Source: Diaphorobacter caeni (GTDB lineage: Bacteria; Pseudomonadota; Gammaproteobacteria; Burkholderiales; Burkholderiaceae_C). Taken from it: DNA of 64,000 nt. The notes under the pieces are model-generated. The model did no database searches and was not told the origin of the DNA. It was given only the letters and a program-made list of their open reading frames with translations. Each line of letters begins with the position of its first letter. Position 1 is the stretch's first letter. Positions 1 to 9,489 of the stretch are shown here, one piece after another. The stretch lies in contig NZ_JADKYZ010000006.1 in NCBI RefSeq assembly GCF_015354245.1, positions 248,001 to 312,000 of the forward strand, given 5' to 3'. A program made the position numbers and the translations under genes.

Positions 1-338
1 TGGAGCACCGCGTTCCTCAGAACGTGAACATGAGCTTCAACTTCGTCGAAGGCGAATCGCTGATCATGGGCATCAAGGGGCTGGCGGTGTCGTCAGGCTC
101 CGCGTGCACCTCGGCCAGTCTCGAGCCCAGCTATGTGCTGCGCGCCCTTGGCCGCAGCGACGAACTGGCGCACAGCAGCCTGCGCATGACGATCGGCCGC
201 TTCACGACGGAAGAGGAAATCGACTACGCGATCTCCACCATCCGCCACAACGTCGCCAAGCTGCGCGAGCTCAGCCCCTTGTGGGAAATGTACAAGGACG
301 GTGTGGACCTGAGCACCATCCAGTGGGCTGCACACTGA
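1..338 (+). CDS. iscS: Cysteine desulfurase IscS (C-terminal part)
   Basis: This is the 3' end of a PLP-dependent cysteine desulfurase that takes sulfur from cysteine and hands it to the IscU scaffold. The reading frame is open from the left edge (first full codon at base 3), so the N-terminus lies outside the window. The [10 protein letters not shown] active-site loop holds the cysteine that carries the persulfide, and the tail [13 protein letters not shown] is typical of IscS. It is followed 80 bases later by iscU on the same strand, the standard isc order. The PLP lysine is outside the window and cannot be checked. Confidence 0.96.
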   Translation, partial: EHRVPQNVNMSFNFVEGESLIMGIKGLAVSSGSACTSASLEPSYVLRALGRSDELAHSSLRMTIGRFTTEEEIDYAISTIRHNVAKLRELSPLWEMYKDGVDLSTIQWAAH

Positions 339-418
339 TTTCATTTTTTGAAGATTGATTGCTGCGCCCCCGCGAAGAGGCAAGCCCCACCGGCCGACGC
401 AGAAAAAGGAGAAACACC

Positions 419-832
419 ATGGCTTATTCAGACAAAGTGATCGACCATTACGAGAATCCCCGCAACGTGGGCTCGTTCGACAAGGGTGATGACACGGTCG
501 GCACCGGCATGGTCGGCGCACCTGCCTGCGGCGACGTGATGAAGCTGCAGATCAAGGTGAACCCCGAGACCGGCGTGATCGAAGATGCACGTTTCAAGAC
601 CTATGGCTGCGGCTCGGCGATCGCCTCGTCGTCGCTCGTGACCGAGTGGGTCAAGGGCAAGACGCTCGACGAAGCGGCGGCGCTCAAGAACAGCATCATC
701 GCCGAAGAGCTGGCACTGCCTCCCGTGAAGATTCACTGCTCCATCCTGGCCGAAGACGCCATCAAGGCGGCCGTGAACGACTACAAGGCCAAGCGCGGCG
801 AAACCGTGGTGGCCGACTCGACAGTGGCCTGA
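419..832 (+). CDS. iscU: Iron-sulfur cluster scaffold protein IscU
   Basis: IscU (137 aa) is the scaffold on which the [2Fe-2S] cluster is built before transfer by HscA/HscB. The three conserved cysteines are at 37, 64 and 107, with Asp39 beside the first. The LPPVK motif recognised by the chaperone HscA is at 100-104. An AAGGAG ribosome site lies just ahead of the ATG; upstream in-frame codons lack family similarity, so this start was chosen. It ends 5 bases before the iscA start, so the two are almost certainly co-transcribed. Confidence 0.97.
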   Translation: MAYSDKVIDHYENPRNVGSFDKGDDTVGTGMVGAPACGDVMKLQIKVNPETGVIEDARFKTYGCGSAIASSSLVTEWVKGKTLDEAAALKNSIIAEELALPPVKIHCSILAEDAIKAAVNDYKAKRGETVVADSTVA

Positions 833-837
833 TCAAC

Positions 838-1161
838 ATGGCAGTGACATTGACCGAAGCCGCCGCCCGGCATGTGAGTCGCTATCTTTCCCGTCGTGGA
901 AAAGGCGTGGGCGTGCGTCTGGGTGTCAAGACGACTGGCTGTTCCGGTCTGGCCTACAAGCTGGAATACGTGGACGATCAGGCGCCTGAAGACATCGTGT
1001 TCGAGAACCATGGCGTGAAGCTGTTGATCGATCCCAAGAGTCTGGCCTATATCGACGGCACCGAGCTCGACTTCGTGCGCGAGGGCCTGAACGAGGGTTT
1101 CAAGTTCAACAATCCCAACGAGCGTGATCGCTGCGGTTGCGGAGAGAGCTTCCGCGTGTGA
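838..1161 (+). CDS. iscA: Iron-sulfur cluster assembly protein IscA
   Basis: IscA (107 aa) is an A-type carrier that helps deliver iron or Fe-S clusters. The three family cysteines are present: Cys35 in TTGCSGLAY and Cys99/Cys101 in the CGCGESF tail. Length matches the family. The ATG lies 5 bases after the iscU stop. A strong terminator hairpin follows 21 bases downstream, so iscA is the last gene of this transcript segment, unlike many isc operons that read straight into hscB. Confidence 0.96.
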   Translation: MAVTLTEAAARHVSRYLSRRGKGVGVRLGVKTTGCSGLAYKLEYVDDQAPEDIVFENHGVKLLIDPKSLAYIDGTELDFVREGLNEGFKFNNPNERDRCGCGESFRV

Positions 1162-1182
1162 GCCCTCCAGGCTCGCCAAGCC

Positions 1183-1218
1183 AAAACCGCCACCGCGTCT
1201 CGTGCTGGCGGTTTTTTT
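1183..1218 (+). terminator. Rho-independent terminator after iscA
   Basis: A 10-bp perfect stem (AAAACCGCCA paired with TGGCGGTTTT) encloses a 13-base loop and runs into a T tract. It lies 21 bases after the iscA stop and should separate iscSUA from hscBA-fdx. Confidence 0.85.
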
Positions 1219-1306
1219 CTGGTTTTCTTTTTTTAGGTTTTCTTTTGGTTTTTAACGCGTGACGAATGCGAGGCTTACTGGGGCGTTGGCAGTCTTCGTA
1301 TTGAGA

Positions 1307-1399
1307 TGACGATACAGGCCCTCATGCTTTGTTGCAAAGCCTCGCCGTACAGGCGTACTGTCTCCGGCTTTGCGTCGCGCCTGAGGGCCTGTCTCGTCA
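1307..1399. repeat. Large branched inverted repeat between iscA and hscB
   Basis: Two 18-base arms (1307-1324 and 1382-1399) are reverse complements with one mismatch. Between them are smaller hairpins, such as GCTTTG-TTG-CAAAGC. The stretch 1162-1472 holds no gene, only the terminator and this element. It may be a REP- or MITE-like dispersed repeat, or a structured 5' leader of hscB; copy number cannot be judged from one window. Confidence 0.6.
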
Positions 1400-1472
1400 T
1401 TGTGGGGGTGGTTCCGGGTGTGGCTGTCTCTGCGGGCGTCGCTGTTTGAAAACCGAATTCCAATTTTTCTTC

Positions 1473-1991
1473 ATGAATCTTCAATCTGACGACTTTGAAT
1501 TGTTTGGTATGCCGATGCAGTTCGCTCAGGATCGCGCGCAGCTTGATGCGCGTTGGAAAGACCTGCAGCGCGAGGCCCACCCTGACCGTTTTGCTGCGCA
1601 GGGCGGTGCCGCGCAGCGCGTGGCGATGCAGTGGTCGGTGCGCATCAACGAGGCCTATCAGCGCCTGAAGGACCCGCTCAAGCGGGCGACCTATCTGTGC
1701 GAACTCAATGGCGTTTCCATCGGAGCGGAAGACAATACGGCCATGCCGGCCGCGTTTCTCATGCAGCAGATGGAGTGGCGCGAAGCGCTTGACGACGCTA
1801 CCGGCGAAGACGCGCTTGATGAACTGGACGACATGGTGCAGGCTGCGCGCAAGCAGGCGTTGGCCAAGCTGGCAAGCCTGATCGACGAGCACAAGGACTT
1901 TGCCAAGGCGGCGCAGGAGATCAGAGCCCTCATGTTCATTGCGCGTTTTGCACACGACGTTGATGCGAAACACGAGCAACTAGCACAATAG
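1473..1991 (+). CDS. hscB: Fe-S cluster co-chaperone HscB
   Basis: HscB (172 aa) is the J-domain partner of HscA: it binds IscU and stimulates the HscA ATPase. The J-domain occupies roughly residues 5-75 with the HPD tripeptide at 36-38; the rest is the helical domain that contacts IscU. The ATG at [12 protein letters not shown] was chosen because it begins the family match; upstream in-frame sequence lies in the intergenic repeat. hscA follows after a 98-base gap. Confidence 0.95.
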   Translation: MNLQSDDFELFGMPMQFAQDRAQLDARWKDLQREAHPDRFAAQGGAAQRVAMQWSVRINEAYQRLKDPLKRATYLCELNGVSIGAEDNTAMPAAFLMQQMEWREALDDATGEDALDELDDMVQAARKQALAKLASLIDEHKDFAKAAQEIRALMFIARFAHDVDAKHEQLAQ

Positions 1992-2089
1992 AGCGTGTGA
2001 CGGTGGCGGCCCGCAGCGTGCGCAGGCCACCGGTGATGTCCTCGAGTGGCATCCGCTTTCCATCCCTTCAGAACACAAAGACAGATTCC

Positions 2090-3970
2090 ATGGCGCTCCT
2101 GCAGATTTCCGAACCCGGTCAATCCCCTGACCCGCATCAACGACGCATCGCGGTGGGCATCGATCTGGGGACCACGCACTCGCTGGTGGCCGGCGTGCGC
2201 CACGGAGTGGCGGAGTGCCTTCCTGACGAGCAGAACCGGGTGTTGCTCCCATCCGTCGTGCGCTACATGGATGGCGGCGGCCGCCAGATCGGTTACGACG
2301 CCGTCGCCTCGCGCCTGCAGGACCCCGTGAACACGATTGCCTCGGTCAAGCGTTTCATGGGGCGCGGCTTGGCCGACATCGCCGACCGCGCTTCGCTGCC
2401 ATACGATCTGCGCACGCAGGGCGCCGACCAGCAGGCCCAGCAAGGCATGGTGGCGATCCACACCGCAGGCGGCGTGAAGTCGCCCGTCGAGGTGAGCGCC
2501 GAGATCCTGGCGACGCTGCGCTTTCGCGCCGAAGACAGCTTCAACGACGACATCTACGGCGCGGTCATCACCGTGCCCGCATATTTCGACGACGCGCAAC
2601 GTCAGGCCACCAAGGACGCGGCCAAGCTCGCGGGCCTGAACCTGCTGCGCCTCATCAACGAGCCCACGGCGGCGGCGATCGCCTACGGCCTCGACAACTC
2701 TGCCGAAGGCCTGTACGCCGTGTATGACCTCGGCGGCGGCACGTTTGACATCTCCATTCTGCGTCTCACGCAGGGCGTGTTCGAAGTCATCGCGACGGGG
2801 GGCGATTCGGCGCTCGGCGGAGATGACTACGACACCGCGCTGGCCGACTGGGTGCTCGCGCAGCACGGCCTCACGGCCCGCACGCCCGAAGAGAAAACGG
2901 CCGTGCGTATCGCCGCACGTGCCTGCAAGGAAGCGCTGACCGATGCGGACAGCGCGCAGTTCACCGCCACGTTGGCTGACAAGGCGCTCGATCACGCGGT
3001 GACCCGCGCCGACTTCGATGCCGCGACGGCGGAGCTCACCAAACGCACCCTGAGTGCCGTGCGCCGCACGCTGCGCGATGCCCAGCTTGCACGCGAAGAA
3101 GTGCAGGGCGTGGTCATGGTGGGCGGCTCCACTCGCATGCCGCAGGTGCGTGCGGCCGTGGCCGATTTCTTCGGCACCACGCCGCTGACCAATCTGAATC
3201 CCGACGAAGTCGTGGCGCTTGGCGCTTCCATTCAAGCCAATCAGCTCGCTGGCAACAACTCCGCCGGTGATCTGCTCCTGCTGGACGTGATTCCGCTTTC
3301 GCTCGGCATCGAGACCATGGGCGGTCTGGTCGAACGCATCGTCGGTCGCAACGAAACCATTCCCACTGCCAAGGCCCAGGACTTCACCACCTACAAGGAT
3401 GGTCAGACCGCGATGGCCATTCACGTGGTGCAGGGCGAACGCGACCTCGTGGCCGACTGCCGCAGCCTTGCGCGTTTCGAACTGCGCGGCATTCCGCCGA
3501 TGGCTGCTGGCGCCGCGCGCATCCGCGTGACGTTCACTGTCGATGCCGATGGACTCCTCAGCGTGAGTGCCAAGGAGCAGGGCAGTGGTGTCGAGGCCAA
3601 GGTCGACGTCAAGCCGTCATACGGCCTCTCAGACGACCAGATCGCGAAGATGCTCGAAGACGGCTTCGCTACCGCGCAGCAGGACATGCACCAGCGCGCC
3701 GTCGTCGAAGCCCGCGTGGACGCCGAGCGTCTGCTCATGGCCACGCAGAGCGCGCTTGACATCGACGGCGACGTGCTGGGCGAAAAAGAGCGCGCCGACA
3801 TCGATGCGCTCATGCAGGCGCTGCGCCAACTGCATTCGAACAGTGACGACGCCGCCGCGCTCGAAGCTGGTACGCAGGCCCTCGCCAAAGGCACGGAGCA
3901 CTTCGCGGCGGAGCGCATGAATCGCGGCATCCGCGACGCGCTGGCAGGCAAGAACATCCAGGCGCTGTAA
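2090..3970 (+). CDS. hscA: Fe-S cluster chaperone HscA (Hsp70 family)
   Basis: HscA (626 aa) is the specialised Hsp70 that releases the nascent cluster from IscU. The N-terminal ATPase shows GIDLGTTHS near residue 23, [10 protein letters not shown], and the [10 protein letters not shown] loop. The C-terminal half is the substrate-binding domain that recognises the LPPVK motif seen in IscU. Length is normal for HscA. The start at MALLQISEP is the first in-frame ATG that fits the family. fdx follows after 35 bases. Confidence 0.96.
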   Translation: MALLQISEPGQSPDPHQRRIAVGIDLGTTHSLVAGVRHGVAECLPDEQNRVLLPSVVRYMDGGGRQIGYDAVASRLQDPVNTIASVKRFMGRGLADIADRASLPYDLRTQGADQQAQQGMVAIHTAGGVKSPVEVSAEILATLRFRAEDSFNDDIYGAVITVPAYFDDAQRQATKDAAKLAGLNLLRLINEPTAAAIAYGLDNSAEGLYAVYDLGGGTFDISILRLTQGVFEVIATGGDSALGGDDYDTALADWVLAQHGLTARTPEEKTAVRIAARACKEALTDADSAQFTATLADKALDHAVTRADFDAATAELTKRTLSAVRRTLRDAQLAREEVQGVVMVGGSTRMPQVRAAVADFFGTTPLTNLNPDEVVALGASIQANQLAGNNSAGDLLLLDVIPLSLGIETMGGLVERIVGRNETIPTAKAQDFTTYKDGQTAMAIHVVQGERDLVADCRSLARFELRGIPPMAAGAARIRVTFTVDADGLLSVSAKEQGSGVEAKVDVKPSYGLSDDQIAKMLEDGFATAQQDMHQRAVVEARVDAERLLMATQSALDIDGDVLGEKERADIDALMQALRQLHSNSDDAAALEAGTQALAKGTEHFAAERMNRGIRDALAGKNIQAL

Positions 3971-4005
3971 CCCGCAGCCCGAGAAAGAACACAAAGCGAA
4001 CCCAC

Positions 4006-4344
4006 ATGCCCGTCATCAAAATTCTTCCGCATCCCGAGTACTGCCCGCAGGGCGCCGAAATCACCGCGCCCGCAGGCACTTCCATCTGCGAAGCGCTGCT
4101 CGACAACAAGATCAACATCGAGCATGCCTGCGACATGAGCTGCGCCTGCACGACCTGCCACGTCATCGTGCGCCAGGGTCTCAACTCGCTCAACGAAGCC
4201 GAGGAAGAGGAAGAGGATCTGCTCGATCGGGCCTGGGGACTTGAGCCACAATCGCGACTGTCCTGTCAGGCCATTCTGGCCAAGGAAGACGTCACGGTGG
4301 AGATTCCCAAGTACTCCATCAACCACGCCAAGGAGAACCACTGA
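4006..4344 (+). CDS. fdx: Isc-type [2Fe-2S] ferredoxin
   Basis: Adrenodoxin-like ferredoxin (112 aa) that supplies electrons for Fe-S assembly. Cluster ligands are Cys42, Cys48, Cys51 and Cys87 (C-x5-C-x2-C plus a distal C); Cys46 is an additional cysteine in the loop. An acidic patch (EAEEEEEDLLD) after the binding loop is the usual partner-docking surface. The stop overlaps the dnaQ ATG by one base (TGATG), which suggests translational coupling. No iscX is present. Confidence 0.96.
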   Translation: MPVIKILPHPEYCPQGAEITAPAGTSICEALLDNKINIEHACDMSCACTTCHVIVRQGLNSLNEAEEEEEDLLDRAWGLEPQSRLSCQAILAKEDVTVEIPKYSINHAKENH

Positions 4345-5063
4345 TGTCACGCCAGATCGTGCTGGATACTGAAACCACGGGCCTTTCCGCTGAAACGGGT
4401 GACCGCATCATCGAACTGGGCTGCGTGGAGCTCGTGAACCGAAAGCTCACGGGCAAGAACCTGCACATCTACTTCAACCCCGAACGCGACAGCCATGAAG
4501 ACGCGCTTCGGGTGCACGGCATCAGCAACGAGTTCCTGAAAGACAAGCCCAAGTTCGCCGAACTCGCCGAGGAAATCGTCGAGTACCTGCAAGGGGCGGA
4601 ACTCATCATCCACAACGCGGCCTTCGACATCGGCTTTCTGAACAAGGAATTCCAGCTCTGCGGCCGCAAGCCGGTCAAGACCTACGTCGAGAACGTGATC
4701 GACACCCTGGCCATGGCCAAGGAGATGTTCCCCGGCAAGCGCAACTCGCTGGATGCGCTCTGCGATCGCCTTGAAGTCGACAACTCGGGCCGCACGCTGC
4801 ACGGCGCCTTGCTCGACGCCGAGCTGCTCGCCGACGTCTACATCAACATGACCCGAGGCCAGGAGGCCTTGCTGATTTCGGATGACGATTCGAAGGACAA
4901 GAACGCCAGCACCGTACGCGTGGCCGCCATCGATTTCAGCAGCCTGAAACTGCAGGTCATCCCGGCCAGCGACGAAGAGATCGCGGCGCATCTTGACGTA
5001 CTCAAGCAGATCGACAAGTCGAGCGGCGGAAAAACAATCTGGCAAACAACCCAGGCTGACTGA
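4344..5063 (+). CDS. dnaQ: DNA polymerase III epsilon subunit (3'-5' proofreading exonuclease)
   Basis: DnaQ (239 aa) is the DEDDh proofreading subunit of the replicative polymerase. The ExoI motif DTETTG gives Asp8 and Glu10; the ExoII region HNAAFDIGF gives Asp95; the ExoIII region LHGALLDAELLADVY gives His153 and Asp158. The C-terminal tail is where the alpha subunit binds in the family. It overlaps fdx by one base and precedes a tRNA gene. Confidence 0.95.
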   Translation: MSRQIVLDTETTGLSAETGDRIIELGCVELVNRKLTGKNLHIYFNPERDSHEDALRVHGISNEFLKDKPKFAELAEEIVEYLQGAELIIHNAAFDIGFLNKEFQLCGRKPVKTYVENVIDTLAMAKEMFPGKRNSLDALCDRLEVDNSGRTLHGALLDAELLADVYINMTRGQEALLISDDDSKDKNASTVRVAAIDFSSLKLQVIPASDEEIAAHLDVLKQIDKSSGGKTIWQTTQAD

Positions 5064-5101
5064 ATTTCCGTGCCATAATAGAGATCTTGTCGCAAGACGA
5101 C

Positions 5102-5176
5102 GGGCGATTAGCTCAGCGGTAGAGCACTGCCTTCACACGGCAGGGGTCACATGTTCGATCCATGTATCGCCCACCA
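5102..5176 (+). tRNA. tRNA-Val (anticodon CAC)
   Basis: The cloverleaf is complete: acceptor arms GGGCGAT/ATCGCCC, D-arm GCTCAGCGGTAGAGC, anticodon stem CTGCC/GGCAG around loop TTCACAC, and a T-arm with GTTCGATCC. The discriminator is A and CCA is encoded. The anticodon CAC reads the valine codon GUG. A CATAAT hexamer at 5074-5079 is a plausible -10 element. Confidence 0.97.
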
Positions 5177-5182
5177 AATACG

Positions 5183-5218
5183 AAACCCTCTTAAATCATT
5201 GATTTAAGAGGGTTTTTT
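5183..5218 (+). terminator. Terminator after tRNA-Val
   Basis: A long near-perfect stem (AAACCCTCTTAAATC against GATTTAAGAGGGTTT) is followed by six T residues, right after the tRNA CCA end. The rest of the gap up to 5453 shows no gene. Confidence 0.9.
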
Positions 5219-5453
5219 GTTTTTGGTGATTCGCCCGGTTCATCCCGTTGGAGCATGTTTGGCACGTCATTTTGTGACCCGGTTCCAATTTTGCGCCAAT
5301 GAACTCCGCAACGTGCCGCAGGCACAAGGCAAGGCCGAAGCCGAGGCTTGGTCTGTGGCGCGAGAGGCAGAAATGCACAAACGCCAATTGCAAACGCAAA
5401 CTGCACCTGCCCAGGAGGTCGAGGTGGTGCACCTCCGCCGGGCAGTCCAGACT

Positions 5454-7571
5454 TCAGAACCGGTAGCTCAACCCCGCATGGATGCTGCGTCCATTGCCCG
5501 ACAGAAAGGTTGGCATGGCCGACGTGCCTGTGCTGCGGATCACGAAGGCGCTCGCATAGGTACGGTCCGTGAGGTTGTCCACGGACAGATATGCGTGCCA
5601 GTTTCTGTGCGGTTGGTATGTCACACGCAGACCGAGCAGGGCGTAGCTGTCCTGTTCTGTGCCGGCGACGTTGGCGTGGTTGGTTTGGGTTTTGGTAGGT
5701 TGCCAACGCAGTGTGGGGCCTGCGCTCCAAGCACCATGGTGGTAGCTGATTTCGGCTCCAAGGAGGTGTTTGGGAACACCTGCAATAGTGTTGCCAGAGA
5801 ACTCGCCATTGCGGAAGCGGAAGTCGTTGAAGGTGTATGCGCCCTGATAGCGGATGGTGCCGTTGCCGACGGCCCATTGGCCTTTTAGACCGGCTTCGAT
5901 GCCTTGATGGACGGTGCGGCCGTTGTAGTTGAAGGTGCCTGCCGATGTGCCATTGGCGTTGGTGACGGCCATGAGTTCGTCGTCCACGTGGCTGCGGTAT
6001 GCGCTTATTGACCACTCGCCTGCGTTGCGTCCCTTGCCGAACCGACTGCGTGTGCCCGCCTCCAGTGTCCAGGCACGCTGCAGCTTCAAGCGATTCATGC
6101 TGGTGCTGAAAGTGGCGGTGTTCATGGGGTTGCTGACGTCGCCGGAAATGATCTCCCAGTATGTTGGCGCCTCGCTGCTGCGGCTCAAATTGGCGAACAC
6201 CTGCGTGGCGTCGCTGGCTTGCCAGATGGCACCAACGCGTGGCGTAGCGGAATTCCATTGCTGGTTGAGCTGGGTGCCGGTAGTCTGCTGTGAGGCATCT
6301 CGAATGGCTTGCACATAGCGCAGGTCGCCAATGAGCTTCCAGTCGGGCGCAATGTTCCAGCTCACCCCGGCGTTGGCGCTTCGGTTCTCGGCTTGCAGCT
6401 TGTACTGGGCGGGAGCGGGCAGGCGTTCGCCGGTGGTGCCGTTGACGACACGCAGATCACGATCCATGTCCGTGCGGGCCCAGTGCAGGCCGAAGTGGTA
6501 TTCCAGATTGCCGCTGCGTCCGTGGCTTGTCCATTGCGCGCCGAAGGTATGACCGTCGGTGGGGCTGGAGATCGTCGGCGATGTGAAGGTGTCATCCACG
6601 GATTGCCAGTACACACCGAAGCTGTGGCGCAGCGCATCCGTGCCCCACGTGGTGCGGTTGGCCAGCCGCAGTTGCTGGGTTTGCCGGTTGGGGTCACGGA
6701 TGTAGATGTTGTTGGATTTGTCGGCTGGCTCGTTGTAGTCGCCCAGCACGCTTCTCGGATCGCTGCGCAGCCGCGATCCCGGAATGACGTTGGGGATCTC
6801 GAACTCCAGATCGGTGTACGAGAGGTAGGTGCGATTCTCCAGACTACCCGAGCGCCAGCCCGCATTGGCATGCAGGCTGCTGCGCTTGGAAGCGGAATGG
6901 TGACGATAGCCATCGGCCTCGTCATGACTTGCGAAGACATGGGCATCCCAGTCCTCTGCCTGCCCGCCAACGGACGCGGAGAGGCTCTTGCGTCCAAAGC
7001 TGCCGATGCTGGCGTCGACGCGATTGAGTTGCGCGCCGGTGATCGACTGGAAGTCGAGCTCGCCGCCCAGTGTGTTGGCAGAAGCGTGCTCGGCATTGGC
7101 GCCACGACGCACGGCAATCAGCCCCGCATTGCGCGGCTCCAGCAGGCCCATGACGAAGGAGCCATCGGCCTCGTTCAGCGGCATTCCATCCTGCAGCAAC
7201 AGCACGCCGCGGTTGACGGGGTTGCTTTGAATACCTGAGCCGCGAATGTTCAGACGCGGCTGATCGATACCGCCGAAGAATTCCTGAACCACGATGCCGG
7301 GCTGGTTGGCCAGGGCGTCGTTGAGGGTTTGAAGACGTACGCGTTCCTGTGGTGCGACGAGATTGACACCGCCGGGCACATTGTTTAGCCGTGTTCTTTC
7401 CTTGGCGAGGCGAGCCTCCAGATCGGGACTTTCACTGCTGGAGTCAACCACGCTGACCTCGGGCAGTGAGGGCGTGACTTGGCTTTGCGCGTGGGCGGGG
7501 CCGAAGCAGCTCAGCAGCAAAAGAAATAGGGGTGTGTGCCGCAGCGTGGGCGCAGGAGTGCTGTTAGTCAT
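5454..7571 (-). CDS. TonB-dependent outer-membrane receptor
   Basis: A 705-aa TonB-dependent receptor for high-affinity uptake across the outer membrane. A signal peptide covers about residues 1-28 (LFLLLLSCFGPAHA). The plug domain shows LNDALANQPGIVVQEFFGG and RLNIRGSGIQ, and the protein ends in an aromatic residue (GLSYRF) as beta-barrel proteins do. The start at MTNSTPAPT was chosen because it gives a clean signal peptide. It is the last gene of an ABC-transporter/CopD-like operon, so it probably delivers the substrate of that ABC system. The substrate is unknown; the Fur-like box ahead of the operon suggests an iron chelate. Confidence 0.9.
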   Translation of the reverse strand: MTNSTPAPTLRHTPLFLLLLSCFGPAHAQSQVTPSLPEVSVVDSSSESPDLEARLAKERTRLNNVPGGVNLVAPQERVRLQTLNDALANQPGIVVQEFFGGIDQPRLNIRGSGIQSNPVNRGVLLLQDGMPLNEADGSFVMGLLEPRNAGLIAVRRGANAEHASANTLGGELDFQSITGAQLNRVDASIGSFGRKSLSASVGGQAEDWDAHVFASHDEADGYRHHSASKRSSLHANAGWRSGSLENRTYLSYTDLEFEIPNVIPGSRLRSDPRSVLGDYNEPADKSNNIYIRDPNRQTQQLRLANRTTWGTDALRHSFGVYWQSVDDTFTSPTISSPTDGHTFGAQWTSHGRSGNLEYHFGLHWARTDMDRDLRVVNGTTGERLPAPAQYKLQAENRSANAGVSWNIAPDWKLIGDLRYVQAIRDASQQTTGTQLNQQWNSATPRVGAIWQASDATQVFANLSRSSEAPTYWEIISGDVSNPMNTATFSTSMNRLKLQRAWTLEAGTRSRFGKGRNAGEWSISAYRSHVDDELMAVTNANGTSAGTFNYNGRTVHQGIEAGLKGQWAVGNGTIRYQGAYTFNDFRFRNGEFSGNTIAGVPKHLLGAEISYHHGAWSAGPTLRWQPTKTQTNHANVAGTEQDSYALLGLRVTYQPHRNWHAYLSVDNLTDRTYASAFVIRSTGTSAMPTFLSGNGRSIHAGLSYRF

Positions 7572-7641
7572 GGCGAAGATGAAGGAGGTGGAAAACGGAG
7601 CCGAGGGCGGGAAAATAAGAGCGAGCCAGTTGCGCATGGAT

Positions 7642-8082
7642 TCAGTGAACGTAGAACATCCACTTGGCCAGCAGCACGATGAAGACCATGTGCGTGAACA
7701 CACTCAGGTGAATTCGCTTGAAATATTTGCCTTGCAGCTTTCCGCGACGTCGCAGACTCATGGCGGTGAAGAAGTGGCACAGAACGCTGAAGGCCAGTGC
7801 AATCTTGATCCAGAGCATCAGACCGAAGGTGCTGGCCAACGGTGCAGCGAGCAGCGGGCGGTATTGATACAGCGCCATGCTGATGCCCGCGCCGAACAGC
7901 GCGATTAGCACCCACGGCATGATTTTTCGGGCGCGTGCGGAAATCGCGCCCTCGAGTTGTTGCATGACGTCGCGTGGCAACTGCTTGCGTATCGCCTCCA
8001 GCATTAATACTTCAAAGGCGACGACGCCGATGAAGAACAGCGCGGCAAACAGATGGATAGTTAGCAGGATGGGGTAATGCAT
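7642..8082 (-). CDS. CopD-like four-helix membrane protein
   Basis: A 146-aa inner-membrane protein with four predicted hydrophobic helices. A His in helix 1 (TIHLFAALFFIG) and further His residues near helices 3 and 4 (LCHFFTA, IHLSVFTHM) could bind haem or metal, as in CopD-like families. Its start overlaps the end of the ABC ATPase by 22 bases and it lies 70 bases before the TonB receptor, so it belongs to this transport operon. Its role in transport is inferred from context only. Confidence 0.65.
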   Translation of the reverse strand: MHYPILLTIHLFAALFFIGVVAFEVLMLEAIRKQLPRDVMQQLEGAISARARKIMPWVLIALFGAGISMALYQYRPLLAAPLASTFGLMLWIKIALAFSVLCHFFTAMSLRRRGKLQGKYFKRIHLSVFTHMVFIVLLAKWMFYVH

Positions 8083-8717
8083 GGTGTACTCGTTGAAAAA
8101 TCCGAAACGTGGTGCAGTTGCATGGATCGCACTTCCAGGCAGTGATCGACCATGGAGGCAAGTTCCTGCGGGTGATGACTCACGCAAAGCATGCTGGCGC
8201 CAGTGTCTGAAATACGCTGGCGACAAAGCTCGGCCATGTCTTGGCGTAGCGTTGGGTCGAGCGCGCTGAAAGGTTCATCGAGCAGCAGCAGATCCGGTTG
8301 CATTGCGAGTGCGCGCGCCAGAGACACGCGCTGGGCCATGCCTCCCGAAAGCTCACGTGGCCAAGCCTTTGCGACTGAGCCGTCCAGCTTCACGCATTGC
8401 AGCCAATGGGTGGCGCGTGTCTCTGCTTGTGTGAAAGGAATGCCTGCCGCAATCAATGGCAGCGTAAGGTTGTCTTGCACGCTGCGCCAAGGAAGCAGGC
8501 GCGGCTCCTGAAACAGCATCACCGTGCGCGAAAAGCGGTTGCGAACCGAGCCGTTGTTCGGCTCCTGCAGTCCACAAACGATGCGCAGCAACGAGCTTTT
8601 TCCGCAGCCGCTGGGGCCGAGCAATCCGACGCTTTCGCCGCTGCGAAGGGTCATGCTCAGATCGCGCAGCACCGTCTGTTGACCATAGCGCAGCGTTACG
8701 TTGGCAAGTTCAAGCAT
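8061..8717 (-). CDS. ABC transporter ATPase (NitT/TauT type)
   Basis: A 218-aa ATPase of the nitrate/sulfonate/taurine importer group. Walker A GPSGCGKS is at 34-41, the signature LSGGMAQ at 123-129, Walker B LLLLDEP at 143-149, and the switch histidine in CVSHHPQE. It overlaps the permease gene by 8 bases and the CopD-like gene by 22 bases, so translation is probably coupled. The substrate cannot be read from the ATPase. Confidence 0.92.
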   Translation of the reverse strand: MLELANVTLRYGQQTVLRDLSMTLRSGESVGLLGPSGCGKSSLLRIVCGLQEPNNGSVRNRFSRTVMLFQEPRLLPWRSVQDNLTLPLIAAGIPFTQAETRATHWLQCVKLDGSVAKAWPRELSGGMAQRVSLARALAMQPDLLLLDEPFSALDPTLRQDMAELCRQRISDTGASMLCVSHHPQELASMVDHCLEVRSMQLHHVSDFSTSTPCITPSC

Positions 8718-9489
8718 TGCGCACCTCCTGCCAACGGCCGAGGCGGCGCTGCAGTGGCTGGATCAATGCGAGTTCCAACACTCCGACAAAGCTGACGATG
8801 AGAACTACCCAAGCGTAGAGTTCGGCGCTGTCGAAGGTGGCACGGGCATTGGCGAGCGCGTGACCAACGCCACTGTCCGCACCCAGCACCTCAGCCATCA
8901 CCACCAGCCGCACGCCGGCATTCACGGCGATCAGCAACGCTGCGCTCAGTGGTGCGGTGAGCGCCGGAATGTAGAGATGCTCCAATCGCAGCCGCCAGCC
9001 AAAGCGGTAGACATGCGTCATCTCCAGCAATTGCCGATCCACTTGCTGCATGCCTTTGACCGTGTTCACGTAGAGGCCCGGTGCGGTCATGAGGGCCGTG
9101 AGAAAGATGACCATTGACGAGCCAAGGCCAAACCAGAGCATGGCCAGCAGCACCACGACCACGGCGGGAATCGACATCAGCAGCCAGCGCAATGGTTCCA
9201 GCAAGCCGCGCAACTGTGCACGCGCCGCTGCCATCAAACCTAGCGCAAACCCACACAGACAGCCGGTGCCAATACCGATGGCTGCACGAACCAGTGAAGT
9301 CAGAGCCGCAGGCAGGAACCGTTCGCTGCTGACTAGCGGACCAATCGCTTGTAGCGTTTGCAGGGGCGTGGCCATGAGCAGCGGCCCCAAACGCTCGGCA
9401 GTGAACTGCCATGCGATCACGACGCCGAGCAGACCTGCAGCCACCCACACGCGTGATGTTCGCGTGGCTGATGAGGCGGGAATGTTCAT
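8710..9489 (-). CDS. ABC transporter permease (NitT/TauT type)
   Basis: A 259-aa binding-protein-dependent permease with about six membrane helices. The conserved EAA-type cytoplasmic loop, which docks on the ATPase, lies in the C-terminal half. The ATG at MNIPASS overlaps the binding-protein stop by 4 bases (ATGA) and precedes the first helix, so it was chosen over upstream codons. It forms the channel with the neighbouring ATPase. Confidence 0.9.
   Translation of the reverse strand: MNIPASSATRTSRVWVAAGLLGVVIAWQFTAERLGPLLMATPLQTLQAIGPLVSSERFLPAALTSLVRAAIGIGTGCLCGFALGLMAAARAQLRGLLEPLRWLLMSIPAVVVVLLAMLWFGLGSSMVIFLTALMTAPGLYVNTVKGMQQVDRQLLEMTHVYRFGWRLRLEHLYIPALTAPLSAALLIAVNAGVRLVVMAEVLGADSGVGHALANARATFDSAELYAWVVLIVSFVGVLELALIQPLQRRLGRWQEVRNA

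Noticed and set aside
1691-3424. 577-aa minus-strand ORF opposite hscB/hscA
   Set aside because: It mirrors conserved hscA coding sequence; no ribosome site or recognisable domain, so it is a GC-bias shadow.
5219-5453. Possible riboswitch near the TonB receptor
   Set aside because: The structured sequence lies at the 3' end of the receptor gene, not in its leader, and lacks a cobalamin-box core.
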